From the NCBI RefSeq assembly GCF_000251105.1, contig NC_017034.1, positions 372,001-436,000 of the forward strand: DNA of 64,000 nt. Direction: 5' to 3'. The notes beneath the pieces were generated by a model. It did no database searches and had not been told where the DNA came from. It worked only from the letters and a program-made list of their open reading frames with translations. Below are positions 17,894 to 26,107 of this stretch, in pieces; within the stretch, counting starts at the first letter, position 1; each line of letters opens with the position of its first letter. Made by a program: the position numbers and the translations under genes. The stretch comes from Methanocella conradii HZ254 (GTDB lineage Archaea > Halobacteriota > Methanocellia > Methanocellales > Methanocellaceae).

Positions 17894-18392
17894 CCTTATA
17901 GTAAAAAAGCATCATGAGGCCGCCTGCCGCAAGCAATGTATAGTTTACCAGCGGGTTGGACCCCCTGAACCACCGGGGCCCTCGCATCTTATTATCGAAC
18001 GGGCCATAGAGGGGCACCCCCATCCTGGTGAAGGAGTCGAGCAGGACGTGGGACCCGATGGCACAGAAGACAGCCAGGGCGGCATAATATGACAACAGGC
18101 CCATATTTAGCATATAGCTAAAGAGCACGAACGTCCCGGCGGTGGCCACGAGGACTGTGAGAAGGCTATGGGTCACCCAGCACCTGTGGAATACTCCGAA
18201 GAAGAACTTTTTGTCCATGTCCGGCTTCATAGACATTGCGGCCGCTATCCCCGCAGCCGTGACGGACAGGGACAATGTCTGGAGCGTATCGCCACGCGGC
18301 AGGAAATACATGATGCCGAAGAATAGCAGCATTGCGCCGCCAAAATGGCCCGGCCTATCCATAATCCACCCCAAAACAAAAATACCGCTCAT
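17886..18392 (-). CDS. Membrane-bound metal-dependent hydrolase, YdjM/DUF457 family
   Basis: A 168-residue protein with about four membrane helices. Conserved family residues are visible in FHRCWVTHSLL and in GSHVLLDSFTRMGVPLYGPF, which carry the His/Asp metal ligands. The family is annotated as inner-membrane metal-dependent hydrolase, but the physiological substrate is unknown. Confidence 0.8.
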   Translation of the reverse strand: MSGIFVLGWIMDRPGHFGGAMLLFFGIMYFLPRGDTLQTLSLSVTAAGIAAAMSMKPDMDKKFFFGVFHRCWVTHSLLTVLVATAGTFVLFSYMLNMGLLSYYAALAVFCAIGSHVLLDSFTRMGVPLYGPFDNKMRGPRWFRGSNPLVNYTLLAAGGLMMLFYYKVI

Positions 18393-18463
18393 GCCACTTA
18401 TCCTTTACGCAAAGGCTCGCAAAATAAATAATATTAAAGCACCAATATTTATCATGTGATGCT

Positions 18464-19267
18464 ATGCTCGAACCATCCCAGAAGTACATGTCACGCCTCT
18501 TCAAGAACGGAAGGGCCATGTTTTTAGCCTACGACCAGGGCCTGGAGCACGGGCCCAAGGATTTCAACGACAGGAACTATAACCCGGAGTACATCATCGA
18601 TATAGCCCTGCGGAACAAGTTTACGGGGCTTATATTCCACAAGGGCCTCGCCGAGAAGTACCGGGAGAACTACTCGGGCAAGGTCCCGTTGATCGTGAAG
18701 GTGAATGGGAAGGATAATATTGCCAAGACGCAGGCCGAGGAGGCGCCTTATTCCCCGGTGGTCTGCTCGGTTGACTACGCCGTGAAGCTAGGGGCAGACG
18801 CGGTGGGGTACACGCTGTACGTGGGCTCGCCGCTCGAGGCGCAGGCGATGAAGGACTTCCGTGAGGTGCAGGAAAAGGCCCGCGACTATGGCTTGCCCGT
18901 AATTGGCTGGATGTACCCGCGGGGCAAGTACGTGCCTAACGATACGGATCCCACGATAGTCGCCTACGGCGCACGTGTGGGCCTGGAGCTTGGCTGCGAC
19001 CTGTTAAAGCTAAAATACACCGGCTCGAAGGAGACCTTCAGGAGGGCGGTCGAGATGGCGGGCCGGGCCAAAGTGCTCTGCGCCGGCGGCCTCAAGGCCG
19101 AGCTTAAGGTGTTCCTCCAGCAGACCCGCGACATTCTGGACGTGGGCGCAGCGGGGGTCGCAGTAGGCCGAAACGTGTGGCAGAGCGACGACCCTGATAA
19201 GGTAGCGAAAGCCCTGGAAAAGATAATATTCGAAAACAAGTCGGTGGAGGAGGCGCTAAAACCTTAA
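18464..19267 (+). CDS. Class I fructose-bisphosphate aldolase, archaeal DeoC/LacD type
   Basis: A 267-residue TIM barrel. The Schiff-base lysine is in LLKLKYTG, and AYDQGLEHGP and VLCAGGLKAE are the substrate phosphate loops. It should cleave or form fructose 1,6-bisphosphate. The related enzyme making 2-amino-3,7-dideoxyheptulosonate for archaeal aromatic biosynthesis is in the same family and cannot be fully excluded, but the sequence from GKDNIAKTQAEEAP favours aldolase. A TATA-like AT run at 18421-18438 precedes the ATG. Proximity to tpiA fits a gluconeogenic role. Confidence 0.85.
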   Translation: MLEPSQKYMSRLFKNGRAMFLAYDQGLEHGPKDFNDRNYNPEYIIDIALRNKFTGLIFHKGLAEKYRENYSGKVPLIVKVNGKDNIAKTQAEEAPYSPVVCSVDYAVKLGADAVGYTLYVGSPLEAQAMKDFREVQEKARDYGLPVIGWMYPRGKYVPNDTDPTIVAYGARVGLELGCDLLKLKYTGSKETFRRAVEMAGRAKVLCAGGLKAELKVFLQQTRDILDVGAAGVAVGRNVWQSDDPDKVAKALEKIIFENKSVEEALKP

Positions 19268-20148
19268 TACGTTGTCAGCCTGCTTATAACATCCATCCTG
19301 GTGATCATCCCCTTGGGCTTGCCATCCTCGGTGACCAGCAGGCGGCCTACCTTATTCTTGTTCATGATGGCCACGGCCTCGTACATCGGGCGCTCCTGGT
19401 CTATTGAGATGACGTTGGGGCTCATTATATCGGTAACGCTATCGTTAGCCTTATCTATGGATATGGCACGGCCTATGTCAGTATAGGTGACCATGCCGAT
19501 GACGTTTCCATCCTTCTCCACAGGGGCGCCATGGATGTCGTTCTTCGCCAGCACTATTAGCGCATCCTTGACCGTGGCAGTCGAAGGTATAGTGATGAGC
19601 CTGTGATTAATATAATCCCTGACAGGCTTCTTGGGTATTGAGATCATCTCGTTGATGCTGCACAAAATGATGCTATTAATGTCATCCCTGCCCACGACCT
19701 CGCCGCGGATGACCAGCTTGTTGACCGGCGTGGGGCCGACCTGGATGCTATCTCCGATGTTGAACATCCTGGCGTCTCCTATAATTTTCACGCTCGCCCT
19801 GCATAGCTCGGGGTGCCTCACCGTGTTCAGGTCTATCTCGGCCACGTTGGCGTTCTGCACCCTCTCACCATTCCTGTATATCGCCACGTCTGCCTCCTTT
19901 TCCATGGGCGTAAGGTTAAGGGCTTCATAGGCCGTGCTGGTGGCCTTATACCCGCCCTTGGGGCCAGGCACGCCCTCGACTAATCCCAGTGCCTTGAGCG
20001 ACTGCATCTGGTTTCGGACGGTCCCGGGGTTCCGGTCTATACGCTCGGAAATCTCCTCACCCTTGACTGCCCTGCCCTTCTCCCTGAACAGGTTGATGAG
20101 CGCAGAAAGTATCTCTCTTTGTATTACCGTTAGCTCCACCATGGCCAT
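19264..20148 (-). CDS. Winged-helix regulator with paired CBS domains
   Basis: About 294 residues. An N-terminal winged HTH (about 5-65; ILSALINLFREKGRAVKGEE, NPGTVRNQMQSLKALGLVEG) is followed by a middle beta-rich domain (about 75-165) and two CBS motifs (about 175-290; VIGMVTYTDIGRAI, PKGMITRMDVISRL). CBS pairs usually bind adenosyl ligands, so this is probably a ligand-sensing transcription factor. The target is unknown. ATG 20148 was chosen; GTG 20151 and ATG 20142 are close alternatives. A TATA-like TTGATATAATTT lies at about 20165-20177. Convergent with the aldolase gene. Confidence 0.85.
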   Translation of the reverse strand: MAMVELTVIQREILSALINLFREKGRAVKGEEISERIDRNPGTVRNQMQSLKALGLVEGVPGPKGGYKATSTAYEALNLTPMEKEADVAIYRNGERVQNANVAEIDLNTVRHPELCRASVKIIGDARMFNIGDSIQVGPTPVNKLVIRGEVVGRDDINSIILCSINEMISIPKKPVRDYINHRLITIPSTATVKDALIVLAKNDIHGAPVEKDGNVIGMVTYTDIGRAISIDKANDSVTDIMSPNVISIDQERPMYEAVAIMNKNKVGRLLVTEDGKPKGMITRMDVISRLTTY

Positions 20149-20261
20149 CACTATTTAATCATCCAAATTATATCAATAGGCATATATGAGGCTTTTCTCT
20201 CTAATAGCCCCTCATTTTTTGTCAATTTTTGTATATTATAATGTTTTTTCGTTATATACTT

Positions 20262-20480
20262 TTACTTCGCTGGAGATGACGGTTTGATGAGGAAGACGGA
20301 TGCCAGCGCATATCCCCCAGGCGTTTCGCATGAGGAGCAGCGTCCCCGTGATAATGCCCAGCGGCACGAGGACGCCCAGGTCCATGGCCTGTATTACAAG
20401 CGTGGTATAAGTCTCCAGCAGGGCGGGCTCTCTCCCGATATAAAGGGAGTGTATTTGAGCATGCCGCGCAGCGAGTCCTT
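20262..20480 (-). pseudogene. Remnant of a small integral membrane protein gene
   Basis: The minus strand encodes a protein-like stretch (SLYIGREPALLETYTTLVIQ, then AMDLGVLVPLGIITGTLLLM) with two membrane-type segments. The expected continuation GYALASVFLIK is in another frame, so a frameshift breaks the gene, and no start is evident upstream. The family was recognised only as an archaeal/bacterial hypothetical membrane protein. Between about 20152 and 20515 nothing else is seen apart from the regulator promoter. Confidence 0.5.
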
Positions 20481-20515
20481 CGCCGCAAAATATGTCGAGG
20501 CCACGAATAAAGTAG

Positions 20516-20587
20516 CGCCCCCACGGGGATTCGAACCCCGGTCTAGAGCTCCGGAGGCTCCAAGGATATCCACTACCCTATAGGGGC
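20516..20587 (-). tRNA. tRNA-Arg (anticodon CCG)
   Basis: The 72-nt sequence folds as a cloverleaf. The acceptor GCCCCTA pairs with TGGGGGC, the anticodon stem is GGAGC/GCTCT around loop CTCCGGA, and the T arm is CGGGG-TTCGAAT-CCCCG. The loop gives anticodon CCG, reading the arginine codon CGG. CCA is not encoded. A TATA box (TTTATATCC) lies near 20611-20619, and a perfect 16-bp palindrome (CATCTGTATACAGATG, 20587-20602) abuts the 5' end. Confidence 0.92.
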
Positions 20588-20628
20588 ATCTGTATACAGA
20601 TGTGCTATCTAGGATATAAACTTTGAGA

Positions 20629-21864
20629 TTAGCTCGCCTTTTTGAGTATATCTAGTAAATTCATGACCCCCGCTGCCACCCCTTCGACCTCGATGTAGCC
20701 CTTCCCCTTGGCCCCATCTCCGACGACATAAAGGCCTTTGACCGGCGTAAGGTTGCCCATGTCGAGCCCGGACGCTATCCTGTTGACGGGCCAGTCATCC
20801 CTGTAGCACTGGACGAGCAATACGGAATATTTTTTATTGGGGAACATGCGCTTAATGTCCTGCAGGCCAAGCTTTATTTCCTCCTGCACGTCCTTAGAGC
20901 GCATGGCCTGATGGGTCATGGTGAGGTGCATGCCCTCGGGGGCCAGCGACGGGTCCACATGGGTGACCTCGTTCATGCCGTTGACGCGCTGCGTATATGG
21001 GGTGAAGAGCACCCCCGGGTGGCCTACCAGAGGCTCCTCCGCGGCAAGGCATATCTTAATCCCCGCCGACGGCCTTACCTTCTGGAGAGCGGCCGCATAC
21101 TGGGGCTTCATATACCTCCAGTCGTACAGGTCCGAGGTGAGCTTATGGCCTATATTGGATATCACGATGTCAGCGTCATGTTTTTCCCCGTTAATGGACA
21201 CGCCTTTGGCCACCCCACCCTCCACTATGACCTTATCGACCTTCGAGCCAAGGTGAATCCGGCCGCCACGAGCCTCGATGACCTTTACGAGAGAATCCAC
21301 CACGGCCTTACAGCCGCCCATCGGTATGCCGGGCGTGTTATACTTGCCAGGGCCGCCGCCGATGACGTGCTTGATGATCGCGGAGGCCTCGGCAGCGGGC
21401 GTATCCCTGGACAGGGTGGAGAGCGCCCAGCCACAGCAGCTATCCGAGAGGGCGAGCCACTCCGGGTCGTTCCACACCATGTCGGCGACGGTACCCTTCT
21501 TCTGGATGAGCAGGCCCGCCATAAGCAGCGGTATCTTGGCCTGCGCCGCGGGCGATAAAAGCTCCCTGAAATCGTAAAAGGATATCTGCTGGCCATCCTT
21601 ATTCATTATGCTGCCATCAGGGCTGCACTTCACTATTTTCACATCTGCCCCTACGTCTGCAAGGAGCTGGGCGAGCGGCCCCGTGGGGCCGTGGGGTATC
21701 ATGTGCAATGCGCCGGTGGTGAGCTGGAAGCCCTTATAGGGCAGGTTCGTAAAGCGTCCGCCGTATATGTCTAAACGCTCGTACACGTCCACGTCATGCT
21801 CTTTCGAAAGTGCGGCACCGGCCAGCAATCCGCCCAGGCCAGCCCCTATGATGGCTACCTTCAT
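20629..21864 (-). CDS. FAD-dependent NAD(P)-binding oxidoreductase, phytoene desaturase-like
   Basis: About 411 residues. The N-terminal dinucleotide-binding fold VAIIGAGLGGLLAGAAL and the Glu-rich end of beta-2 (VDVYERLDIYGGRF) are typical of the phytoene dehydrogenase/amine oxidase superfamily; the C-terminal GLYVVGDGAKGKGYIEVEG is the second FAD motif. The ATG at 21864 begins at the fold, has GAGGAGG upstream, and overlaps the stop of the ferredoxin gene. Substrate is unknown; a role in isoprenoid or lipid redox chemistry with the ferredoxin as electron partner is inference. Confidence 0.85.
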   Translation of the reverse strand: MKVAIIGAGLGGLLAGAALSKEHDVDVYERLDIYGGRFTNLPYKGFQLTTGALHMIPHGPTGPLAQLLADVGADVKIVKCSPDGSIMNKDGQQISFYDFRELLSPAAQAKIPLLMAGLLIQKKGTVADMVWNDPEWLALSDSCCGWALSTLSRDTPAAEASAIIKHVIGGGPGKYNTPGIPMGGCKAVVDSLVKVIEARGGRIHLGSKVDKVIVEGGVAKGVSINGEKHDADIVISNIGHKLTSDLYDWRYMKPQYAAALQKVRPSAGIKICLAAEEPLVGHPGVLFTPYTQRVNGMNEVTHVDPSLAPEGMHLTMTHQAMRSKDVQEEIKLGLQDIKRMFPNKKYSVLLVQCYRDDWPVNRIASGLDMGNLTPVKGLYVVGDGAKGKGYIEVEGVAAGVMNLLDILKKAS

Positions 21865-22022
21865 GCATCCTCCTCGATTGCCCCTATTGCGCAATAGCCC
21901 TTACACTTGCCACACTCGATACAATTCCCGGTAATCCTGCTCACGCCGCACGTCTCGATAGCGTCGACGGGGCAGATCGCCTTACAGTGGCCACAGCCCA
22001 CGCATGCCTGAGATATCCTCAC
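21861..22022 (-). CDS. Small 2[4Fe-4S] ferredoxin
   Basis: A 53-residue protein from a GTG start. Two cluster motifs are complete: CVGCGHCKAICP and CIECGKCKGYC. The stop overlaps the ATG of the FAD oxidoreductase (ATGA), so the two form one unit and probably work as an electron-transfer pair. The gene is short enough to be missed by simple length cut-offs. Confidence 0.88.
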   Translation of the reverse strand: MRISQACVGCGHCKAICPVDAIETCGVSRITGNCIECGKCKGYCAIGAIEEDA

Positions 22023-22059
22023 CCTATCCCTCTATCGTTTTTATTAAAAGCTCCTTCTC

Positions 22060-23340
22060 CTAATAGTGCTTTTCGGTTATTTCCTGTCCTTTCCATCCCT
22101 GCCCGGCGTCTATTTTAACCTTGTGGGCGCTCGCCTGCGCCTTGCGGCGGGCCTGCTCCACCGTGGTGCCGCAGGAGAGCACCACGCCCATCCTGCGCTC
22201 CGGGTAAGTCTCGGGCTTGCCGAATATGAGCACGCTGGTGTCGTCATCGTACGCCCCTGCGACGCTATACTGTGGGTACCAGCCCTCGGTGTGCGAGATT
22301 ATAACGTGTGATGCGGCGCAGCACCTGGGCTCAATCACCTTTTCGTGCCACTTCACCGGCAATCCTAATACCGCCTTCGCGTGTAATGCAAACTCAGAAT
22401 ACCCTAAAGGCATTGAGGCCATTGTCACTAATCCCGTATCGTGCGGCCGGCAGGCCGTCTCATTGGCGTACACCTTGCCCTCTTTCAGGTCTACAAACAT
22501 CTCGTGGGCGAAAAGCCCGTAGCCGCCCAGCTTGTCCATGATGCGCTGCGAATAGTCGTATATCTGCTTCTCTATCTTCTTTATCGCCTTCTCGTCTCCG
22601 CCCTCAATCCACGGGTGCCACGAGGAATGATAGTCGCCCTCTATCTGATAATGCCCGAGCGGCCTGACGAACCTGCTCTCATCCTTGCCTTTCTCGTTTA
22701 CATACTTCACCGAAAGCTCGGTAATTTCTACGTCAAAGTCTATGAACTCCTCAACTATGATCTTGGCGTAGGAGCCTCTCGCCTTCTCCGCCTCCTTGAA
22801 CGCCTTCTCCACGTCCTTTTTACTTTTTAAGAAGTATGAGCCTTTGCCGCTGGACGACTGTATGGGCTTGGAGACGCACGGGTACCCTATCTTATCGCAG
22901 GCCTTCCTGAAGCTTTCCAGGTCGGTGGCGTACTCGTACTTCGAGGTCCTGGCCCCAGTAGACACTATGGCTTCACGGAGGCGCTCACGGTGCATGGCCG
23001 TCCAGACGGCCTTAGCGCACGGCGCCACGAAGTACCCATTCTCCTCAAGCTTGAAGAGCGTGTCTATGTTGATTGCCTCTATCTCGGGTATTATGGCGTC
23101 TGGCCTCTCCCTGTCGACGATTGCCATGAGCGCCCTCTCGCTTTTCAAGTTTATAGGATACGAGCGGTGCGCCACCTGCATGCCCGGCGCATTCGCATAC
23201 CTGTCCACCGCCACTACCTCTATGCCCATGCGCTGGGCCTCTATCATCGTCTCCTTCCCGAGCTCGCCAGCTCCCAAAAACAGTAATTTCGCCCCGTTTG
23301 CGTAGGGCGTGCCCAAAATCTTTCTCGGCTTCAGACTCAT
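22060..23340 (-). CDS. purT: Formate-dependent phosphoribosylglycinamide formyltransferase
   Basis: A 426-residue ATP-grasp enzyme that makes formylglycinamide ribonucleotide from GAR, formate and ATP in purine synthesis. The N-terminal KLLFLGAGELGKE and EIEAINIDTLFKLE motifs and the ATP-grasp elements KPIQSSSGKGS, NETACRPHDTG are diagnostic. Length is slightly above bacterial PurT. A GAGGTC ribosome site precedes the ATG. Folate-free formyl transfer fits methanogen metabolism. Confidence 0.96.
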   Translation of the reverse strand: MSLKPRKILGTPYANGAKLLFLGAGELGKETMIEAQRMGIEVVAVDRYANAPGMQVAHRSYPINLKSERALMAIVDRERPDAIIPEIEAINIDTLFKLEENGYFVAPCAKAVWTAMHRERLREAIVSTGARTSKYEYATDLESFRKACDKIGYPCVSKPIQSSSGKGSYFLKSKKDVEKAFKEAEKARGSYAKIIVEEFIDFDVEITELSVKYVNEKGKDESRFVRPLGHYQIEGDYHSSWHPWIEGGDEKAIKKIEKQIYDYSQRIMDKLGGYGLFAHEMFVDLKEGKVYANETACRPHDTGLVTMASMPLGYSEFALHAKAVLGLPVKWHEKVIEPRCCAASHVIISHTEGWYPQYSVAGAYDDDTSVLIFGKPETYPERRMGVVLSCGTTVEQARRKAQASAHKVKIDAGQGWKGQEITEKHY

Positions 23341-23435
23341 ACTTTGACCTCAAGGAATATTATTATTAATGTCGGAATAGATTAAAAAGCTTAACCTCTA
23401 TTGTAAATATGATGGTTTGGTAGTGTATTTTCTAT

Positions 23436-23486
23436 TCCAAAGGCTGAAGGGGGGCTTCGCTCTGCCCCCCCTCAGCCTCTAAAAAT
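23436..23486. repeat. Dispersed repeat core inside a strong hairpin, copy 2
   Basis: AGGCTGAAGGGGGG and CCCCCCCTCAGCCT form an inverted repeat around CTTCGCTCTG. The arm plus loop contains GGGGGGCTTCGCT, shared with the repeats at 8.35 and 51.6 kb. It lies between divergent purT and the pilin-like gene, just upstream of that gene's TATA box (about 23493-23502). It marks the left edge of the accessory region. Confidence 0.65.
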
Positions 23487-23541
23487 GAAAATTATTTATA
23501 TGAAGAGCGATAACTAAATTTCAATTAAATGAAAATAAGTG

Positions 23542-24021
23542 ATGAGAATGAGAGGTAAACGTTTTGAAGATGATGAGAGGGGCGTCGAGGGCCTGCCCGT
23601 ACGCCTGATCGTAGTACTCGTGGTGGGGGTGATCGCCCTTTCCGCGATGGTGGCCGCCGTGAACAGCTTTAAACCCCAGAGGACGCTCACCGCCGCCGTT
23701 ACAGAGGTGAGCGGCAAGGATGGCAACCTTCTTCAGATAAGCTCCACGGGCGAGGGCGTGGTCCAGAAGACCTGGACGTGCTACGTGAACGTGACCGACG
23801 AAAAAGGCGACCCGGTAAGCGGCGCCAGCGTCATACTGTACGGCCTTGGGGGCGCAGGCTCAGGGGTCACAAATACAAAAGGAGTCGCATACATTAAAAA
23901 CACCAATAATATTCGCCTCAACGCTAACCAGAACTCCGGCTACCTGACCCTAGAGGTTAGTGCTCCTGGCTTCCACACATACAAGAACGAGAACGCCCTG
24001 GCAGTGATAAGGGTGAATTGA
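23542..24021 (+). CDS. Archaeal pilin-like protein with carboxypeptidase-regulatory (Ig-like) domain
   Basis: About 159 residues. A charged N-terminus (RFEDDERGVEGLP) precedes a hydrophobic helix (VRLIVVLVVGVIALSAMVAA), the pattern of archaeal class III signal peptides. The remaining domain, with VTDEKGDPVSGASVILYG and GVTNTKGVAYI, resembles beta-sandwich carboxypeptidase-regulatory/Ig-like folds found on cell-surface proteins. Probably displayed on the outer face or incorporated in a filament. Start at ATG 23542 or 23548; both follow the TATA box by about 45 nt. Confidence 0.7.
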   Translation: MRMRGKRFEDDERGVEGLPVRLIVVLVVGVIALSAMVAAVNSFKPQRTLTAAVTEVSGKDGNLLQISSTGEGVVQKTWTCYVNVTDEKGDPVSGASVILYGLGGAGSGVTNTKGVAYIKNTNNIRLNANQNSGYLTLEVSAPGFHTYKNENALAVIRVN

Positions 24022-24085
24022 TCGGCGAAACCAAGAATTCATCGTTTCGCTTTTTAATAGAGTATGGGTATAACCGTGAGAACAA

Positions 24086-24442
24086 TTATAAAGACCCGCA
24101 TAATATTAAAATAAACAACAATGACATGTTCGTCAAGGCCAGTATAATGCAAGCAATTATCGTTTCGACCCCAGTCACATTGAACGATGTGCTTTTCTTA
24201 AGCAGCATCCGAGCGCCGGCGTATATGGCCATAGAGACCGATGCCAGGGCTATGCTTATTATCCCGGCTAGTAGCGCCAGGATGAAGCCAACGATGTTTT
24301 CGGCGAAGCTATGATTCAATCCCATTAATAGGGATAGCCCAAGGTAAAACGAAAAGTTAGAAATGCCGCACACTACGATGAAGCGCCTGGGCTCGAGCGG
24401 AAAATAGAAGATTATATCAACGAGATAAGAGCTTAAACCCAT
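24086..24442 (-). CDS. Small polytopic membrane protein of unknown function
   Basis: About 118 residues with three hydrophobic segments (near residues 12-45, 50-75 and 90-116). No family was recognised. The frame continues six bases upstream to a GTG, but the ATG at 24442 is the simpler start. An overlapping plus-strand frame looks like a shadow because it lacks protein-like composition. The stretch is more AT-rich than the core genes. Confidence 0.5.
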   Translation of the reverse strand: MGLSSYLVDIIFYFPLEPRRFIVVCGISNFSFYLGLSLLMGLNHSFAENIVGFILALLAGIISIALASVSMAIYAGARMLLKKSTSFNVTGVETIIACIILALTNMSLLFILILCGSL

Positions 24443-24566
24443 GTGCACTAAATACTATTTTTTAAAATTAAAGTTTATGCATGGAAAATTGAATTTGAAG
24501 GCAGCCACAATGCAGACAGGGGCAGTAAGAACATTCTGTGCTTTAGCCAATTTACTATGGGCTGCA

Positions 24567-24977
24567 TCATGTGTACTCAACACTTTTCTTTCGCCGCTCA
24601 ATCTCCTCAATGGCATTATCAAGTAACGCTGACATTAGCTTTAAAGAGTATGGCTTACGAATAATGCATAAGCTCTTGATGTGGCTTATGTTATTATCGG
24701 AGCTAAACCACTCACACCCCCAGCAAGGCGTAAATATAAAGATGGTTTCTGGGTGGTGGTCATTTATCCTCTCAGCGGCATCGACGCCGTTCATCTCCGG
24801 CATCCTATCATCGAGGATTATGATATCGGCAGGGGAGCATTTGTTTTTCTCGACACCTTCGCGGCCGTCCTGTGCCTTATATACCACTTCAAGCTTGTCC
24901 GCATAGCGCTTTTCCAAAAAAAGCTCATATAATTTTACTAGATCTGGCTCGTCTTCGATTATGCCAACCTTATACAT
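24567..24977 (-). CDS. Single-domain response regulator (CheY-like receiver)
   Basis: A 136-residue receiver domain with no output domain. The acidic pocket is in GIIEDEP (Glu8, Asp9), the phospho-acceptor is Asp56 in IILDDRMPEMNG, and the conserved Lys is in IRKPYS. The Thr/Ser switch position falls in FTPCWG. No kinase is adjacent; the nearest one is at 57-61 kb with its own regulator. Confidence 0.82.
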   Translation of the reverse strand: MYKVGIIEDEPDLVKLYELFLEKRYADKLEVVYKAQDGREGVEKNKCSPADIIILDDRMPEMNGVDAAERINDHHPETIFIFTPCWGCEWFSSDNNISHIKSLCIIRKPYSLKLMSALLDNAIEEIERRKKSVEYT

Positions 24978-25078
24978 ATCTAAATATGTATAACATACAA
25001 TAACATAAATTTAACTATATCTTCTAATTTTAGTTAAATACCTAACTTTTTATAATTATATTTAATTGTGTGAGGGGA

Positions 25079-25351
25079 ATGGGAAATATTGACCGTGCCC
25101 ATGAGGATACAATTCAGATGTCCATCGAAGGCTCCATCATATTTTAAGGAGATGCAGAGAAAATATCGAGGATGCTAAATGAAAAAATAAAAGGGAAGAG
25201 AGAGGCGAGGTGGCGTGTCCCAAATTTTCTGTAATTTTTCAGCCTTGAACTTCTAGCCTACCATCACGAAATGATAACGCCATACTTCAAGAGGCTTTTA
25301 TATATGATAGACGTGAAGGACAGGAAGATGGTGATTGAGCCTATAAAGTAA
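25079..25351 (+). pseudogene. Decayed small gene, multiple frameshifts
   Basis: An ATG at 25079 follows a good GAGGGG ribosome site and a TATA-like CTTTTTATAATTATA. The frame stops after 22 codons, but protein-like segments continue in other frames: GDAEKISRMLNEKIKGKREA, then HEMITPYFKRLLYMIDVKDR up to a stop at 25349. This is best read as a recently broken gene of about 90-130 codons. The family was not recognised. The remaining 24978-25624 sequence shows no other gene. Confidence 0.4.
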
Positions 25352-25624
25352 AATGGCAGATTGTATCTTTGATGATTGTAAATTCAAGCGGCAATATTGC
25401 TTATAGCAATCAAGAGGGCGGTTCTGCATATCTTTCTCACTTAAATGGCACTATTAGGCCAATGAAAAATTCGTACAAGCTGTGTAAGAAAATGAAGAAT
25501 TCTACATCTTGAATATCTATACAACAAGATGTTCATAAATAAACGCTATTAATTATTTTCACCATGCTAATAGAAAGTTTTTTAAATATAATTGCTATAA
25601 TGGCATACGATTGAGGGGGTTTTA

Positions 25625-26107
25625 ATGCTTACCCAAAAAGAAGCTGATGATCTGTTCAGACTTTTAAAGAGAAAGAAAAATAATGAAGCATACGAGTTCC
25701 CATTACCAGGTGAGCTACTTGTCATACCAATCATCTCAAATGATGAAGGCCATGAATTTTTAATCGATGTCAATAGGAGACAAATAACGCAGATGAAATG
25801 CACATATCAAGAACGCTATCAGAAGACCATTATCCTCACTCGTCTTGATATCAATGGCCCTCCACATAATAATCCTGCCGCCAATACAATTCCTGTGCCA
25901 TATCTTGAGCAATACAATGGAAAAACTATAAATTGCCCTCATTTTTGTATTGAGGGCTATATGAATAAATGGGCTATTCCCATGCCCAGTGACAAGTTTA
26001 GCAATCCAAATGACCTATATAATACGTTGCAGGAGTTTTTTGCATATTGTAACGTTGTCGACAGGCCACGAGTGAACCAGATTAGGCGATTGGATGAGTA
26101 CCAGTAA
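25625..26107 (+). CDS. DUF6978-like protein
   Basis: A 160-residue soluble protein. The core CTYQERYQKTIILTRLDING followed by PPHNNP and a later HFCIEGYMNKWAIP matches the small family usually encoded next to DUF1828 proteins. Biochemical function is unknown. It overlaps the DUF1828 gene by 14 nt, so the pair is an operon; the arrangement suggests a two-component toxin-antitoxin or phage-defence module, but this is inference. Confidence 0.7.
   Translation: MLTQKEADDLFRLLKRKKNNEAYEFPLPGELLVIPIISNDEGHEFLIDVNRRQITQMKCTYQERYQKTIILTRLDINGPPHNNPAANTIPVPYLEQYNGKTINCPHFCIEGYMNKWAIPMPSDKFSNPNDLYNTLQEFFAYCNVVDRPRVNQIRRLDEYQ

Noticed and set aside
20284..20583. 99-codon plus-strand frame across the tRNA-Arg
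   Set aside because: Its C-terminal GFEPRSRAPEAPR is the typical translation of an antisense tRNA; the cloverleaf explains the sequence.
24018..24314. 98-codon plus-strand frame overlapping the small membrane protein gene
   Set aside because: Composition is less protein-like than the hydrophobic minus-strand product, and it overlaps the end of the pilin-like gene.
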